Source: Actinocrinis puniceicyclus
Lineage (GTDB): Bacteria; Actinomycetota; Actinomycetes; Streptomycetales; Catenulisporaceae
DNA length: 64,000 nucleotides
NCBI RefSeq assembly: GCF_018283645.1
Contig: NZ_JAGSXH010000007.1
Location: forward strand, 36,634-100,633
Direction: 5' to 3'
Shown: positions 11,506 through 20,267 of the stretch, in pieces
How the letters are laid out: each line of letters opens with the position of its first letter
How positions within the stretch are numbered: the first letter of the stretch is position 1
Notes under the pieces: generated by a model
What the model was told of the DNA's origin: nothing
The model's input: the letters and a program-made list of their open reading frames with translations, nothing else
Databases searched by the model: none
Program-made: the position numbers and the translations under genes

Positions 11506-12420
11506 TCAGGCTCCCGGCGTGTGGTGCTCCGCGGCGGACTTGCCGTCAGCTCCGGTGACGGCGTGCCCGCCGAACTGGTTGCGCAGCGCGGCGACCATCT
11601 TCATCGAGGGCGAGTCCTCCTGGCGGGAGGAGAATCGCGCGAACAACGCTGCGGTGATCGCGGGAAGCGGTACGGCGTGGTCGATGGCCGCCTCGACCGT
11701 CCAGCGGCCCTCGCCGGAATCCTGCGCGTAACCGCGCAGCTTCTCCAGATGCTCATCCTGGTCGAGTGCGGCGACCGCCAGGTCCAGGAGCCAGGAGCGG
11801 ATGACGGTGCCTTCCTTCCAGGAGCGGAACACCTCGCGCACGTCGGTGACCTCGGGCACCGCCTCGAGCAGTTCCCACCCCTCGGCATAAGCCTGCATGA
11901 TCGCGTACTCGATGCCGTTGTGCACCATCTTGGAGAAGTGTCCTGCGCCGACCGCTCCGGCGTGCACGAACCCGAACTCGCCCTCCGGCTTGAGCGCGTC
12001 GAAGATCGGCTGAACCTTCGTCACGTCGGCGTCGTCACCGCCGACCATCAGCGCGTAGCCGTTCTGCAGCCCCCACACACCGCCGGAGACTCCGGCGTCC
12101 ACGAAGCCGATGCCTTTGGAGGCAAGGTGTTCGGCGTGCTTCTTGTCGTCCGTCCAGCGTGAATTGCCACCGTCCACCACGACGTCGCCTTCGGACAGCA
12201 GTTCGCCGAGTTCTTCGATGGTGGATTGGGTGGCGGCGCCGGCCGGGACCATCACCCACACCGCGCGCGGGGCGGAAAGTGCGCTCACCAGATCCTTGAG
12301 CGAGCCGACGTCCGACAGTTCGGGGCTGCGGTCATAACCGACCACCGTGTGCCCCGCGTGGCGGATGCGCTCCCGCATGTTCCCGCCCATCTTGCCCAGC
12401 CCGATGAGTCCGAGTTCCAT
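11506..12420 (-). CDS. gnd: 6-phosphogluconate dehydrogenase, decarboxylating (short type)
   Basis: 304 residues from the ATG of MELGLIGLGKMGGNM, preceded by GAGGGAAGG; the open frame extends upstream with no better start. The Rossmann motif is GLIGLGKMGGNM, and the substrate-binding signature is VDGGNSRWTDD followed by FVDAGVSGGVWG and the catalytic segment GHFSKMVHNGIEYAI. At ~300 residues it is the short form found in actinobacteria and Bacillus rather than the 470-residue form. It oxidises 6-phosphogluconate to ribulose 5-phosphate plus CO2. Its place between dnaN and recF is common in Streptomyces and relatives, though it has no obvious replication role. Confidence 0.93.
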   Translation of the reverse strand: MELGLIGLGKMGGNMRERIRHAGHTVVGYDRSPELSDVGSLKDLVSALSAPRAVWVMVPAGAATQSTIEELGELLSEGDVVVDGGNSRWTDDKKHAEHLASKGIGFVDAGVSGGVWGLQNGYALMVGGDDADVTKVQPIFDALKPEGEFGFVHAGAVGAGHFSKMVHNGIEYAIMQAYAEGWELLEAVPEVTDVREVFRSWKEGTVIRSWLLDLAVAALDQDEHLEKLRGYAQDSGEGRWTVEAAIDHAVPLPAITAALFARFSSRQEDSPSMKMVAALRNQFGGHAVTGADGKSAAEHHTPGA

Positions 12421-12570
12421 GACGCCTTCCCTCTGCTGTCCGTATGCCGTGGACTGCCGCGCGGTCCGATCGACTTCGTCTTGGCTGCGTTGTGATTTCC
12501 GGATCGACCGTATCGCCGGCGTGTGCTTGCCGCACACCGCACAGGATGCTCGCGCCGCGCCCGGTCTTTC

Positions 12571-13707
12571 TCAGCCGGAGAGCCGGATGGGCATGATCAG
12601 GTAGCGGTACGCGGGGTCGTGATCGGCGTCCACGGCAGGGCGCCCGGTCAGAACGGCCGGCTTGGTCGACGTCGTGTATGACAACTGCGCAAAGGGTGCG
12701 TCGATCGCCCCGAGACCTTCAAGCAGGTAGCCCGGATTGAAGGCAACGGAGATGTCTTCCTCGTCGAAGACCGCGTCCATCGTCTCCGAAGCCTGTGCCT
12801 CGTCCCCTGAGCCGGCCTCCAGCGTCACCTGACCCGCGGAGAAGTTCAGCCGGATCGGCGTGTTGCGCTCGGCGACCAGCGCTACCCGCTTGACCGCCTC
12901 GATCAGCGGGGCGGTCTCGATGACGGCCGCTCCGGTGTACTCGGAGGGGAACAGCGCGTTGTACTTGATGAACTCGCCTTCGAGCAGCCGGGTGGTGGTG
13001 CGCCGACCGCCCGCCTCGAAGCCGATGAGTCCCTCGCCCACCGCGCCGTCCTCGCCGGACAGGGCGATGGTCACCCACTCGCCGGAGGTGAGGGACTTGG
13101 CGATGTCGTAGAGGGTCTTGGCGGGGACCAAGGCGACCGCTTCCGCGTCGGCGCGCTCCGGCTTCCAAAGGATCTCGCGCACCGCCAGGCGGTAACGGTC
13201 GGTCGCCGCCAAGCGCAGCGTGTCGCCGTTGATCTCGATGCGGACTCCGGTCAGGAACGGCAGTGTGTCGTCCTTCCCGGCGGCGACCGCGACCTGGGAC
13301 ACGGCGTTGGCGAACGTGTTACCGGCGATCGCGCCGCTGGCCCCGGGCATCTGCGGCAGCGCGGGGTAATCGTCCACGGGCATGGTCTGCAGGGTGAAGC
13401 GCGAGGTGCCGCACACGAGGGTCACCTTCGAACCCTCGGTGGTGATTTCCACCGGCCGATTCGGCAGCGATCGGGTGATCTCGGCGAGCAGCTTGCCGGA
13501 AACCAGTGCGGTGCCCTCCTGCTCGATCTCGGTGGACACCTCCGACCGGGCAGAGACCTCGTAGTCGAAGCCGGAGACTGTCAACTGGCCGCTCTCGGCG
13601 CGCAGCAACAGGCCGGCGAGCACGGGGGCGGGCGGCCTGGCCGGCAGCGAGCGGGCGGTCCAGGCGACCGCGTCGGCAAGTACGTCGCGTTCCACTCGGA
13701 ACTTCAC
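12571..13707 (-). CDS. dnaN: DNA polymerase III subunit beta (sliding clamp)
   Basis: 378 residues from the GTG at 13707 (VKFRVERDVLADAV), preceded by GGAGGCGG; the ~84 upstream codons in frame look non-coding. Three clamp domains are visible, with the typical first-domain text SGFDYEVSARSE, the middle VSQVAVAAGKDDTLPFLTGV and a C-terminal AFNPGYLLEGL. The terminus PIRLSG is near the common PMRL. It forms the dimeric ring that tethers polymerase III. It flanks oriC on the side opposite dnaA and reads away from the origin. Confidence 0.98.
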   Translation of the reverse strand: MKFRVERDVLADAVAWTARSLPARPPAPVLAGLLLRAESGQLTVSGFDYEVSARSEVSTEIEQEGTALVSGKLLAEITRSLPNRPVEITTEGSKVTLVCGTSRFTLQTMPVDDYPALPQMPGASGAIAGNTFANAVSQVAVAAGKDDTLPFLTGVRIEINGDTLRLAATDRYRLAVREILWKPERADAEAVALVPAKTLYDIAKSLTSGEWVTIALSGEDGAVGEGLIGFEAGGRRTTTRLLEGEFIKYNALFPSEYTGAAVIETAPLIEAVKRVALVAERNTPIRLNFSAGQVTLEAGSGDEAQASETMDAVFDEEDISVAFNPGYLLEGLGAIDAPFAQLSYTTSTKPAVLTGRPAVDADHDPAYRYLIMPIRLSG

Positions 13708-13889
13708 CGGTATCCGCCTCCTGGCAGTGGGCGCCGCTGATCTGGCGGCTGTGTGAGAGCTGTGTACGGGGCCGTGGCGAGCAGTGGGGGCCAAGGCGCG
13801 GGGACCGGCCGACCGCGCATCCACGGCGGACACCATCATGCCGCCTTCCCCCGACAAAAGTTGCCCTGCCCGGGTGGTTGCCGAGCGGT

Positions 13890-14630
13890 GGAGGGTTTTT
13901 CCACAGGCGGTGGATGGAAGAACGGCGGATGAGGGCTCCCCCGCCGCTGCAAGCGCCACCTTACCGGGACCGCAGGAGGTTGGACCTCGGACGACCGGTC
14001 GAGGTTTTCCACAGATCAGGCGGGAAGCTGCTGAAGTTCGGGTTTCGGTTCTATATATCTGTAGTCGTAGTAGTAGGCGCTGTGGATATGTGGAAAAGCG
14101 CTCTTAGTGCAGCTCAGTCCGCGAATTTTCGTCCACAGGGCTTGTGGAGAACCTGGGGATAATTGGCGGCGGCCTGTGGATGGCGAAAAGTTGTCCCCAC
14201 AGTTTCCACAGCCGCGCCCCGGTTTTGCACAGGCTGTCCCCAAGTTGATCACCAGGCTTGGGGATAACCTGTTCACTCGGACGAGTTACGACGCCCAGAC
14301 CTGCACCGTTTATGCACAGAAGTTATCCCCAGGTATCCACAGGATGTGGGAAACCCGAAGCGCCAGACTCGATTGTGTCTGTTTTGTCGGCTTTCTCGAC
14401 TATGCACGCATCACTGCGTCGATGGGTACATTAGTCGACTCATTCAGGCCAGCCGGAGGTGACACGCCCGGATCCGGACGAAAAGAACCGACCGAGCGCC
14501 TGTGGACAATCGTTGTGCGCGGTCTTGTTACCGCGTATGCGGCGTGAGATAGGGCATTGAACCGACGCCCTAGATATCCACAAGGGCGTGTGGATAACAT
14601 GCCATCTTTTCCACACCCTGTGGATACGTA
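13890..14630. other. Chromosomal replication origin oriC (DnaA-box cluster between dnaN and dnaA)
   Basis: The ~945-bp gap between dnaN and dnaA holds no gene but a dense cluster of DnaA-box-like nonamers on both strands. Perfect or near-perfect copies of TTATCCACA/TTGTCCACA are at 14501-14509 (minus, TTGTCCACA), 14589-14597 (minus, TTATCCACA), 14574-14582 (ATATCCACA), 14333-14341 (GTATCCACA) and 14619-14627 (minus, GTATCCACA). TTTTCCACA occurs at 13897-13905, 14005-14013 and 14607-14615 (plus) and at 14089-14097 (minus). ATATCCACA on the minus strand is at 14081-14089. Weaker forms with CCCCA (TTATCCCCA or TTGTCCCCA) are at 14154-14162, 14191-14199, 14259-14267 and 14323-14331. This matches actinobacterial oriC. 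Confidence 0.96.
14046..14097. other. DnaA-trio-like unwinding element inside oriC
   Basis: An AT-rich stretch (CTATATATCTG) is followed by triplets TAG-TCG-TAG-TAG-TAG at 14062-14076, a GCGC spacer (14077-14080) and two abutting DnaA boxes facing it (TGTGGATAT at 14081-14089, TGTGGAAAA at 14089-14097). Repeated TAG triplets, a short GC spacer and a reverse-complement DnaA box is the layout of the basal origin unwinding system described in Bacillus subtilis. Confidence 0.65.
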
Positions 14631-14652
14631 ACTACGTTAGTTAGGGGATCGC

Positions 14653-16224
14653 TCAGCCACGCATCGACTTGATGCGGTTCGTCAGTTCGGTGACCTGGTT
14701 GTAGATCGACCGACGCTCGGCCATGAGCAGACGGATCTTGCGGTCGGCGTGCATGACCGTGGTGTGGTCGCGGCCGCCGAACTGCTGCCCGATCTTGGGC
14801 AGCGACAGGTCGGTCAGTTCCCGACACAGGTACATGGCGATCTGGCGCGCCGTCACCAGGACCCGGCTGCGCGAAGTGCCGCACAGGTCCTCCATGGAGA
14901 GTCCGAAGTACGCGGCGGTCTGCGCCATGATCGTCGCGGTGGTGATCTCGGATCCCGCGCTGTCCGGAATCAGGTCTCTCAGCACGGCCTCGGCGAGCGG
15001 GAAGTCCACCGGCGCGCGGTTGAGCGAGGCGAAGGCGGTGACTCGGATCAGCGCCCCCTCCAGTTCGCGGATGTTGGTGGAGATCTTGCTGGCGATGAAC
15101 TCCAGCACCTCCGGCGGTGCGTTCAACCCCTCCTGCGCGGCCTTCTTGCGAAGGATCGCGATGCGCGTCTCAAGTTCGGGCGGCTGCACGTCGGTGATCA
15201 GGCCCCACTCGAAGCGCGAGCGCAGCCGGTCCTCCAGCGTCGTCAGCTGCTTGGGCGGCCGGTCGCTTGAGATGACGATCTGCTTGTTCGAGTTATGCAG
15301 CGCGTTGAAGGTGTGGAAGAACTCCTCCTGCGTGCCTTCCTTGTTCTCCAGGAACTGGATGTCGTCGATCATCAGGATGTCGACGTCGCGGTAGCGCCGG
15401 CGCAGAAGGTCCTGTTTGCCGTCGCGGATCGCGTTGATGAAGTCGTTGGTGAACTCCTCGGTGCTGACGTACCGCACCTTCGTCCCTGGATAGAGCGATC
15501 GCGTGTAGTGGCCGATCGCGTGCAGCAAGTGGGTCTTGCCGAGACCGGAGTCACCGTAGATGAACAACGGGTTGTACGCCTTCGCCGGAGCCTCGGCGAC
15601 TGCGACCGCGGCGGCGTGGGCGAAGCGGTTACTGGAACCGATGACGAAGGTCTCGAACAGATACTTCGGGTTGAGCCGGGCGTTCTCGCCCTCCCTTGAA
15701 CCCGTCTGCTTGCCGTGCGGTGCGAGCCCTTGCCGCGGCGGGTGCGCGTCGTCCGCCGAGGACCCGTCGCGGGCCTCGGTGAACTCGGGGCTGCGCGTCG
15801 GCGTCGGAATCGGCGGTTGGCCGGCGCCGGGCTGTGCCGCGCCCTCGGGATCCAGGTGTGAGCGTTCCTCCGGCGCGGGCGCGAACGGCAGCCGAGCAGC
15901 CTGCTGAGCCGGCGCCGGCTTGGCGGCCGCGACGGTCACCGCAATGCGCATCTCCTGGCCGAGGATCCGCCCGAGCCCGGAGGTGATCAGATCGCGCAGC
16001 TTGGTCTCGAGCACTCCTTTGGAGAACTCGTCTCCGACGCTCAGCAGTGCGGTGTCGCCGACGAGCGCCATCGGTACGATCACCCGAAGGAAGGCTCGGT
16101 CCCCCGGGCTCACCGAGTCAGCCGCGTCGACGTTCGCCAAGAACGTGGCCCACACCGACGTGAAGTCCAGGGGGATGCCGTCCGCCGCAGCGGAACGGGA
16201 ATTGTCGTCAGGCACGGCTACCAC
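14653..16224 (-). CDS. dnaA: Chromosomal replication initiator protein DnaA
   Basis: 523 residues from a GTG at 16224; a second GTG at 16215 is equally possible and neither has a strong ribosome site. Domain I is residues ~20-100 and the long Pro/Ala-rich domain II ~101-185, as in Streptomyces. The AAA+ domain has Walker A GDSGLGKT (224-231), Walker B LMIDD (284-288) and the arginine-finger region [12 protein letters not shown]. Domain IV carries the DnaA signature [19 protein letters not shown]. It binds the boxes in the neighbouring oriC and opens the origin. A DnaA box just upstream of its probable promoter suggests autoregulation. Confidence 0.98.
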   Translation of the reverse strand: MVAVPDDNSRSAAADGIPLDFTSVWATFLANVDAADSVSPGDRAFLRVIVPMALVGDTALLSVGDEFSKGVLETKLRDLITSGLGRILGQEMRIAVTVAAAKPAPAQQAARLPFAPAPEERSHLDPEGAAQPGAGQPPIPTPTRSPEFTEARDGSSADDAHPPRQGLAPHGKQTGSREGENARLNPKYLFETFVIGSSNRFAHAAAVAVAEAPAKAYNPLFIYGDSGLGKTHLLHAIGHYTRSLYPGTKVRYVSTEEFTNDFINAIRDGKQDLLRRRYRDVDILMIDDIQFLENKEGTQEEFFHTFNALHNSNKQIVISSDRPPKQLTTLEDRLRSRFEWGLITDVQPPELETRIAILRKKAAQEGLNAPPEVLEFIASKISTNIRELEGALIRVTAFASLNRAPVDFPLAEAVLRDLIPDSAGSEITTATIMAQTAAYFGLSMEDLCGTSRSRVLVTARQIAMYLCRELTDLSLPKIGQQFGGRDHTTVMHADRKIRLLMAERRSIYNQVTELTNRIKSMRG

Positions 16225-16265
16225 TCACGGGTCGGGTTTGGGCAGGGGTCGCGCCCGTCCACAAG

Positions 16266-16288
16266 TTTTCCACAAGTCCTGTGGAAAA
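16266..16288. promoter_or_regulatory. Inverted pair of DnaA boxes in the dnaA leader
   Basis: TTTTCCACA at 16266-16274 and its inverse TGTGGAAAA at 16280-16288 face each other with a 5-base spacer, ~45 bp upstream of the dnaA start. A partial CCGTCCACA lies just before. They could bind DnaA as a pair and repress dnaA. Confidence 0.6.
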
Positions 16289-16436
16289 CTCGGTGTCTGG
16301 CTTGGCAGGGTCGCCGGTGTCTCTTCCGGGGATGTCGCGCCGCCTGGCCCGTGTCTGAAGCGGCGACGATATGTGCAGATCAGACATGGTGGGAACCTGG
16401 TCTCGGGCGACTCGACCGGCATTAGTGACTCGCATG

Positions 16437-16478
16437 ACGGTAGCCATCCCGCGCGCCCTGTTCAACTTGTTGTCCACA
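16437..16478 (-). promoter_or_regulatory. Probable dnaA promoter with adjacent DnaA box
   Basis: On the minus strand TTGAAC (16465-16460) and TACCGT (16442-16437) are separated by 17 bases, a plausible -35/-10 pair. A perfect TTGTCCACA box lies at 16470-16478, five bases upstream of the -35. Start of transcription would fall near 16430, giving a leader of ~200 bases. The pair is read by eye and fits autoregulation by DnaA. Confidence 0.5.
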
Positions 16479-16584
16479 GGCTGTGCTTAAGGTCGCGCGC
16501 CTGATGTGTGTCGTCCGGTGACGTGCCTGTCCTGCGCTCACAGGCAGCTTCGCTCGGTGCCCGTGGGTGATCGGATTGAGCGGT

Positions 16585-16614
16585 TTGACCCATCGCCGAT
16601 CGTCCGCGTACCGT
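16585..16614 (+). promoter_or_regulatory. Probable rpmH-rnpA promoter
   Basis: TTGACC (16585-16590) and TACCGT (16609-16614) are separated by 18 bases, oriented toward rpmH. It would give a leader of ~150 bases. The two elements match sigma-70-type consensus moderately. Confidence 0.45.
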
Positions 16615-16770
16615 AAGCAGGTCGAGATGCCGACCGGTGTTGTGTCATGCCTGGGCAATGGATGCTTTCTGCAGGACATTGCGGGCCAACCGGAGCAGCA
16701 AGCGCTCCACACGACGGCCACTGGGCATCGAGGCGTTGAGGACCGTTGTCAGCACCTGTCTGGAGCCCCA

Positions 16771-16908
16771 GTGACCAAGCGCACCTTCCAGCCGAACAAC
16801 CGGCGTCGTGCCAAGACCCACGGCTTCCGGCTGCGCATGCGTACGCGCGCCGGCCGGGCCATCCTCTCGTCGCGCCGGGCCAAGGGCCGACGCAACCTTT
16901 CTGCCTAG
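16771..16908 (+). CDS. rpmH: 50S ribosomal protein L34
   Basis: 45 residues from a GTG (reads [20 protein letters not shown]), preceded by GGAG seven bases away. The sequence is the standard L34 text through [18 protein letters not shown]. It is a basic protein of the large ribosomal subunit. It heads the rpmH-rnpA-yidD-yidC-jag-rsmG series, diverging from dnaA, exactly as in most bacteria. Only 7 bases separate it from rnpA. Confidence 0.98.
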   Translation: MTKRTFQPNNRRRAKTHGFRLRMRTRAGRAILSSRRAKGRRNLSA

Positions 16909-16915
16909 TTCCCAG

Positions 16916-17290
16916 GTGCTGCCCGCAAACCGCCGCGTGAAGCGGGGCGAAGACTTCGCCCTCGCGATGCGTGGCGGGCGCCGGGCGGGCCGGTCGACCC
17001 TCGTCGCACACCTGTGGTCGGCCGACCTGGACACCCCCGAGCCGCGCGTTGCCGTAGCCCGCACGGGTCCTGCCCGTGCGGGCTTCGTCGTAAGCAAGGC
17101 CGTCGGGCCCGCGGTAACCCGCAACCGGGTCAAGCGCAGGTTGCGCCACCTGGTGGCAGCCAGGCTCGATCGGTTGCCGGGCGGCTCGGTCCTGGTTGTT
17201 CGGGCGCTTCCCCCGGCTGCTGCGGCCGCGGGCGACGAACTCGCTCGAGACCTCGACTCGGCGCTGCGCAGACTCGGGGGAAGCGGATGA
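16916..17290 (+). CDS. rnpA: Ribonuclease P protein component
   Basis: 124 residues from the GTG of [19 protein letters not shown]; the open frame begins earlier inside rpmH, but this start keeps conserved sequence and follows the rpmH stop by 7 bases. The RNR motif is [13 protein letters not shown] (residues ~64-76), and the [10 protein letters not shown] segment precedes it. It binds the RNase P RNA and aids tRNA 5' maturation. The stop overlaps the yidD start (ATGA at 17287-17290). Confidence 0.95.
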   Translation: MLPANRRVKRGEDFALAMRGGRRAGRSTLVAHLWSADLDTPEPRVAVARTGPARAGFVVSKAVGPAVTRNRVKRRLRHLVAARLDRLPGGSVLVVRALPPAAAAAGDELARDLDSALRRLGGSG

Positions 17291-17559
17291 AATACGTGCT
17301 GATGGGATTGATCCGCCTTTACCAGCTGACGATCTCGCGCATGCTGGGTCCGGTATGCCGCTACTACCCGAGCTGTTCGCACTATGGGTACGAGGCGATC
17401 TCGGTGCACGGATCGGTCAAGGGCACGATCCTAACGGCGTGGCGGATCCTGCGGTGCAATCCGTGGAGTGCCGGAGGCGTGGACCCGGTGCCTCCGCACG
17501 GAGCGTGGCGGATAGTGGATGTGGATGGGGACGCTGCTTCGGCGCGCCGTTCCGTGTGA
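17287..17559 (+). CDS. yidD: Membrane protein insertion efficiency factor YidD
   Basis: 90 residues starting in the ATGA overlap with rnpA. The family signature is complete: [30 protein letters not shown] and [19 protein letters not shown]. The three cysteines and the HPAM-like amphipathic N-terminus are typical of this small membrane-associated protein, which assists YidC. The gene sits between rnpA and yidC. Confidence 0.95.
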   Translation: MKYVLMGLIRLYQLTISRMLGPVCRYYPSCSHYGYEAISVHGSVKGTILTAWRILRCNPWSAGGVDPVPPHGAWRIVDVDGDAASARRSV

Positions 17560-17598
17560 GGTTTTCGTGGGTCTTGAGTCGAGCCGAGGAGCCTGACC

Positions 17599-18690
17599 GT
17601 GTCGTCTCTGTATTCGTTGCTGGATCCGTTGATCTGGGGCGTCAGTTGGATCATCGCCGGATTCCACAAGCTGTTCAGCCTGGTGTTCCTGCCGGACAGC
17701 GGTTGGGCGTGGGGTCTGTCGATCGTCTTTCTGACCCTCATGATCAGGGCGGCCCTCATCCCGCTGTTCGTCAAGCAGATGAAGTCCATGCTCGCGATGC
17801 AGCGGATCCAGCCTGAGGTCAAGAAGCTCCAGGACAAGTACAAGAAGGAACTGGACCGGGCCAAGTTCGACCCGGCCAAGAAGAACGAGATCCGGCAGCG
17901 TCAGCAGCGCGAGATGATGGCGCTCTACAAGGAGCACGGGACCAACCCGTTCGCCAGCTGCCTTCCCCTCGTGGTGCAGTCGCCGTTCTTCATGTCGCTC
18001 TACCGCATGTTGTACCTGGTGGCCAATGGCCGCTCGATCGGTGCGATGACCGCGGTGCTGGTGGCCAGCGCCAACAAGGCGCATATTTTCGGGGCGCCGA
18101 TCTCGGCGCACTTCAACACTCCGGCGGCCCAACTCGTCGCGGTGGGTTCGACCAGGCTGACCGTACAGGTCGTGATCATCGCGATGACGGCGGTCTACGT
18201 GGTCACCCAGTTCATCACCCAGCGGCAGATGATCCTTAAGAACAGCGTGCCGGACAACCCGATGGTCCAGCAGCAGAAGATGATGATGTACGTCATGCCG
18301 CCGCTCATGGCGCTCTTCTGTTTCGTTGCCCCGGTCGGTGTGTTGATCTACCTGCTGACGACTAACTTCTGGACCATGGGCCAGCAGTTCTACATGCTGC
18401 GTAACGCGCCGCAGCCGGGTTCGAAGGCGCACGAGGCACACCTGGCCCGGAAAGCGGCCAAAGCTGCGCGACAGGCTACCAAGGGGGATCAGCCGACCGA
18501 CGCGGTCCCCACGGCTCAGAGCGCGAACTCCACGGGCAAGAGCGTCAGGGACGGCAAGGCGGTCAACGGGACCGCGGCGAAGGTTGCGGGCGCCGACAAG
18601 GCGATGGACACGCACCAGATAGAGGACACTCGAGCCAGGACGCAGCGTCGTCAGCCGGTTCGCACCACGCGTAGCGGGCGGAAGAAATAG
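17599..18690 (+). CDS. yidC: Membrane protein insertase YidC/Oxa1
   Basis: 363 residues from a GTG with GAGGAGC upstream. It has the five-helix Oxa1 core: a first helix around YSLLDPLIWGVSWIIAGFHK, the conserved segment LTLMIRAALIPLFVKQMKSM, the cytoplasmic QRIQPEVKKLQDKYKK hairpin, NPFASCLPLVVQSPFFMSLY, and the final hydrophobic segments ending VGVLIYLLTTNFWTM. It lacks the large periplasmic domain of proteobacterial YidC and has a basic, disordered C-terminal tail (to RTTRSGRKK). It inserts and folds inner-membrane proteins with or without SecYEG. Confidence 0.97.
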   Translation: MSSLYSLLDPLIWGVSWIIAGFHKLFSLVFLPDSGWAWGLSIVFLTLMIRAALIPLFVKQMKSMLAMQRIQPEVKKLQDKYKKELDRAKFDPAKKNEIRQRQQREMMALYKEHGTNPFASCLPLVVQSPFFMSLYRMLYLVANGRSIGAMTAVLVASANKAHIFGAPISAHFNTPAAQLVAVGSTRLTVQVVIIAMTAVYVVTQFITQRQMILKNSVPDNPMVQQQKMMMYVMPPLMALFCFVAPVGVLIYLLTTNFWTMGQQFYMLRNAPQPGSKAHEAHLARKAAKAARQATKGDQPTDAVPTAQSANSTGKSVRDGKAVNGTAAKVAGADKAMDTHQIEDTRARTQRRQPVRTTRSGRKK

Positions 18691-18757
18691 CTTTTCGGGA
18701 AGACCCCCGAGGTGCCGCCCGGCGACGCGGGGCCAGGAGAGACGTAGGGAGTGCACG

Positions 18758-19273
18758 GTGACGGAATCGGCCGTCGAGGCGGAGCAGGCGGTGTCCGCTG
18801 AGCAGAATGAGGACGAGCTGACCCGGCTAGAAGAGGAAGGCGAGATCGCAGCCGACTATCTCGAGGGGCTGCTCGACATCGCTGATCTCGACGGGGACAT
18901 CGACATGGATGTCGAGGGCGACCGCGCCTCGGTCTCCATCGTCGGCGCGGAGCTCGACCAACTGGTCGGACCGAACGGTGAGGTGCTTGAGGCGCTGCAG
19001 GAGTTGACCCGATTGGCGGTGACCCGGGAGACCGGCGAGCGCACTCGGCTCATGCTCGACGTCGGCGGGCACCGTGCCGCCCGGCGAGCCGCCCTGGAAC
19101 GGCTTGGAGTCGAGACGGCTCGCAAGGTCAAGGAGACCGGGGAGCCGGTGAAGCTGGCACCGATGAGCCCGTTCGAACGCAAGATGGTGCACGACGCCGT
19201 CGCGGCCGCCGGCCTGCGCAGCGAATCCGAAGGCGAGGAGCCAAACCGTCGGGTCGTGGTTCTGCCAGTGTGA
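18758..19273 (+). CDS. jag: RNA-binding protein Jag/KhpB (KH + R3H domains)
   Basis: 171 residues from a GTG with GGGAG upstream. An acidic N-terminus (to ~residue 30) is followed by a KH domain (ASVSIVGAELDQLVGPNGEV and later LTRLAVTRETGERTRLMLDV) and an R3H domain ending MSPFERKMVHDAVAAAGLRS-type sequence with the nucleic-acid-binding R/H residues. It binds RNA and, in Firmicutes, acts in cell division. It lies directly after yidC as usual and is followed by a strong terminator. Confidence 0.95.
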   Translation: MTESAVEAEQAVSAEQNEDELTRLEEEGEIAADYLEGLLDIADLDGDIDMDVEGDRASVSIVGAELDQLVGPNGEVLEALQELTRLAVTRETGERTRLMLDVGGHRAARRAALERLGVETARKVKETGEPVKLAPMSPFERKMVHDAVAAAGLRSESEGEEPNRRVVVLPV

Positions 19274-19294
19274 AGCATGCCGTTGGAACCGGTC

Positions 19295-19330
19295 GGGCCG
19301 GCTCCGTCTCCATGGAGACGGAGCCGGCCC
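19295..19330 (+). terminator. 36-bp perfect palindrome after jag
   Basis: Arms of 18 bases (19295-19312 and 19313-19330) pair without mismatch as GGGCCGGCTCCGTCTCCA with its exact complement, with no unpaired bases between the arms. It is followed by GTTTCTT. Its place 22 bp after the jag stop supports an intrinsic terminator that ends the rpmH-to-jag unit before rsmG. Confidence 0.9.
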
Positions 19331-19376
19331 GTTTCTTGGGATGATGAATGCGTTACCGCGTCCGCCGGCGCTATGT

Positions 19377-19390
19377 GTTCCACGTGAAAC
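19377..19390. other. parS site 1 (one mismatch)
   Basis: GTTCCACGTGAAAC differs at one position from the parS core GTTTCACGTGAAAC bound by ParB. It lies between the jag terminator and the rsmG start, ~2.1 kb from the parB gene. Confidence 0.85.
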
Positions 19391-19403
19391 CGAGGAAGAT
19401 CTG

Positions 19404-20111
19404 ATGCTCGAAGCGAAGCTTCCCGCCGCACCGGGAGCGGCCGTCGACCTTTTCGGTTCGGCGCTGCCGGTGATCCGGAGTTACGGAGAGCTGTTGGCTG
19501 GACCGGGCGTGGAACGAGGGCTGATCGGGCCTCGTGAGGTCGACCGCCTCTGGGAACGGCATCTGATGAACTGCGCAGCGGTGGTCGAGTTGATTCCGCA
19601 TGGCGCGCATGTGGTCGATGTCGGCTCCGGCGGCGGACTTCCCGGCGTGGTGCTCGCCGCCATTCGCCCGGATCTCCGGGTGACTTTGCTGGAGCCGCTG
19701 CTGCGGCGCACCGCCTTCCTCGAAGAGTGCCTCGACGTTTTGGAGCTGGACAACGCGGAAGTGCTGCGGGCGCGTGCCGAGGACTGGGCTCGCCGGATGG
19801 GTGCGGATGTGGTCACTGCCCGCGCGGTGGCACCGACGGAGCGTTTAGTCGGATGGTGTCTTCCACTCCTGCGTCCAGGTGGCCGAATGCTTGCCTTGAA
19901 GGGAGAAGCGGCCGCGGATGAACTCGCCGCGGTTGAACCCACGTTGGCCGCACTCGGCGCCAAGTCCTGGAGAGTAGTCGATGTCGGCGAAACCCTTGGT
20001 AACGCCGCGACCCGTGTCATCCGCATCGACCTGGGCCCTGGGGGTTTCAAGCCGACTGGCGCCAGGCGAACGCGCGAGGGACAACGCTTTCGTCGCGGCG
20101 TGCATGGTTAA
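19404..20111 (+). CDS. rsmG: 16S rRNA (guanine(527)-N7)-methyltransferase RsmG
   Basis: 235 residues from the ATG at 19404 with GAGGAAG upstream; the frame is open 63 bases further, but that would run across parS 1. The SAM-binding motif GSGGGLPG is at residues 74-81 and is preceded by WERHLMNCAAV. The C-terminal KPTGARRTREGQRF tail is basic. It methylates G527 in the streptomycin-binding region of 16S rRNA; loss of function gives low-level streptomycin resistance. It sits just upstream of parAB as in most bacteria. Confidence 0.96.
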   Translation: MLEAKLPAAPGAAVDLFGSALPVIRSYGELLAGPGVERGLIGPREVDRLWERHLMNCAAVVELIPHGAHVVDVGSGGGLPGVVLAAIRPDLRVTLLEPLLRRTAFLEECLDVLELDNAEVLRARAEDWARRMGADVVTARAVAPTERLVGWCLPLLRPGGRMLALKGEAAADELAAVEPTLAALGAKSWRVVDVGETLGNAATRVIRIDLGPGGFKPTGARRTREGQRFRRGVHG

Positions 20112-20171
20112 ATGTGACACCGCCTCTCTGCGCGCACGTCTTACGTCGACCGCTCTGCTTGAGCAGCGCGG

Positions 20172-20185
20172 GTTTCACGTGAAAC
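20172..20185. other. parS site 2 (perfect)
   Basis: GTTTCACGTGAAAC, a perfect 14-bp palindrome identical to the parS core, in the gap between rsmG and parA. Confidence 0.95.
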
Positions 20186-20267
20186 GTAACCCCAACGAGT
20201 GAGTTCCCGGGGAGACGCGCCGCGACTGACTCAGTAGTTTCTCCGACCGAGGCGGCGAGGGGACATG

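Noticed and set aside
14107..14547. 146-residue plus-strand ORF in the oriC region
   Set aside because: It spans DnaA boxes and other origin sequence, is rich in unusual composition and has no family match; oriC explains the DNA.
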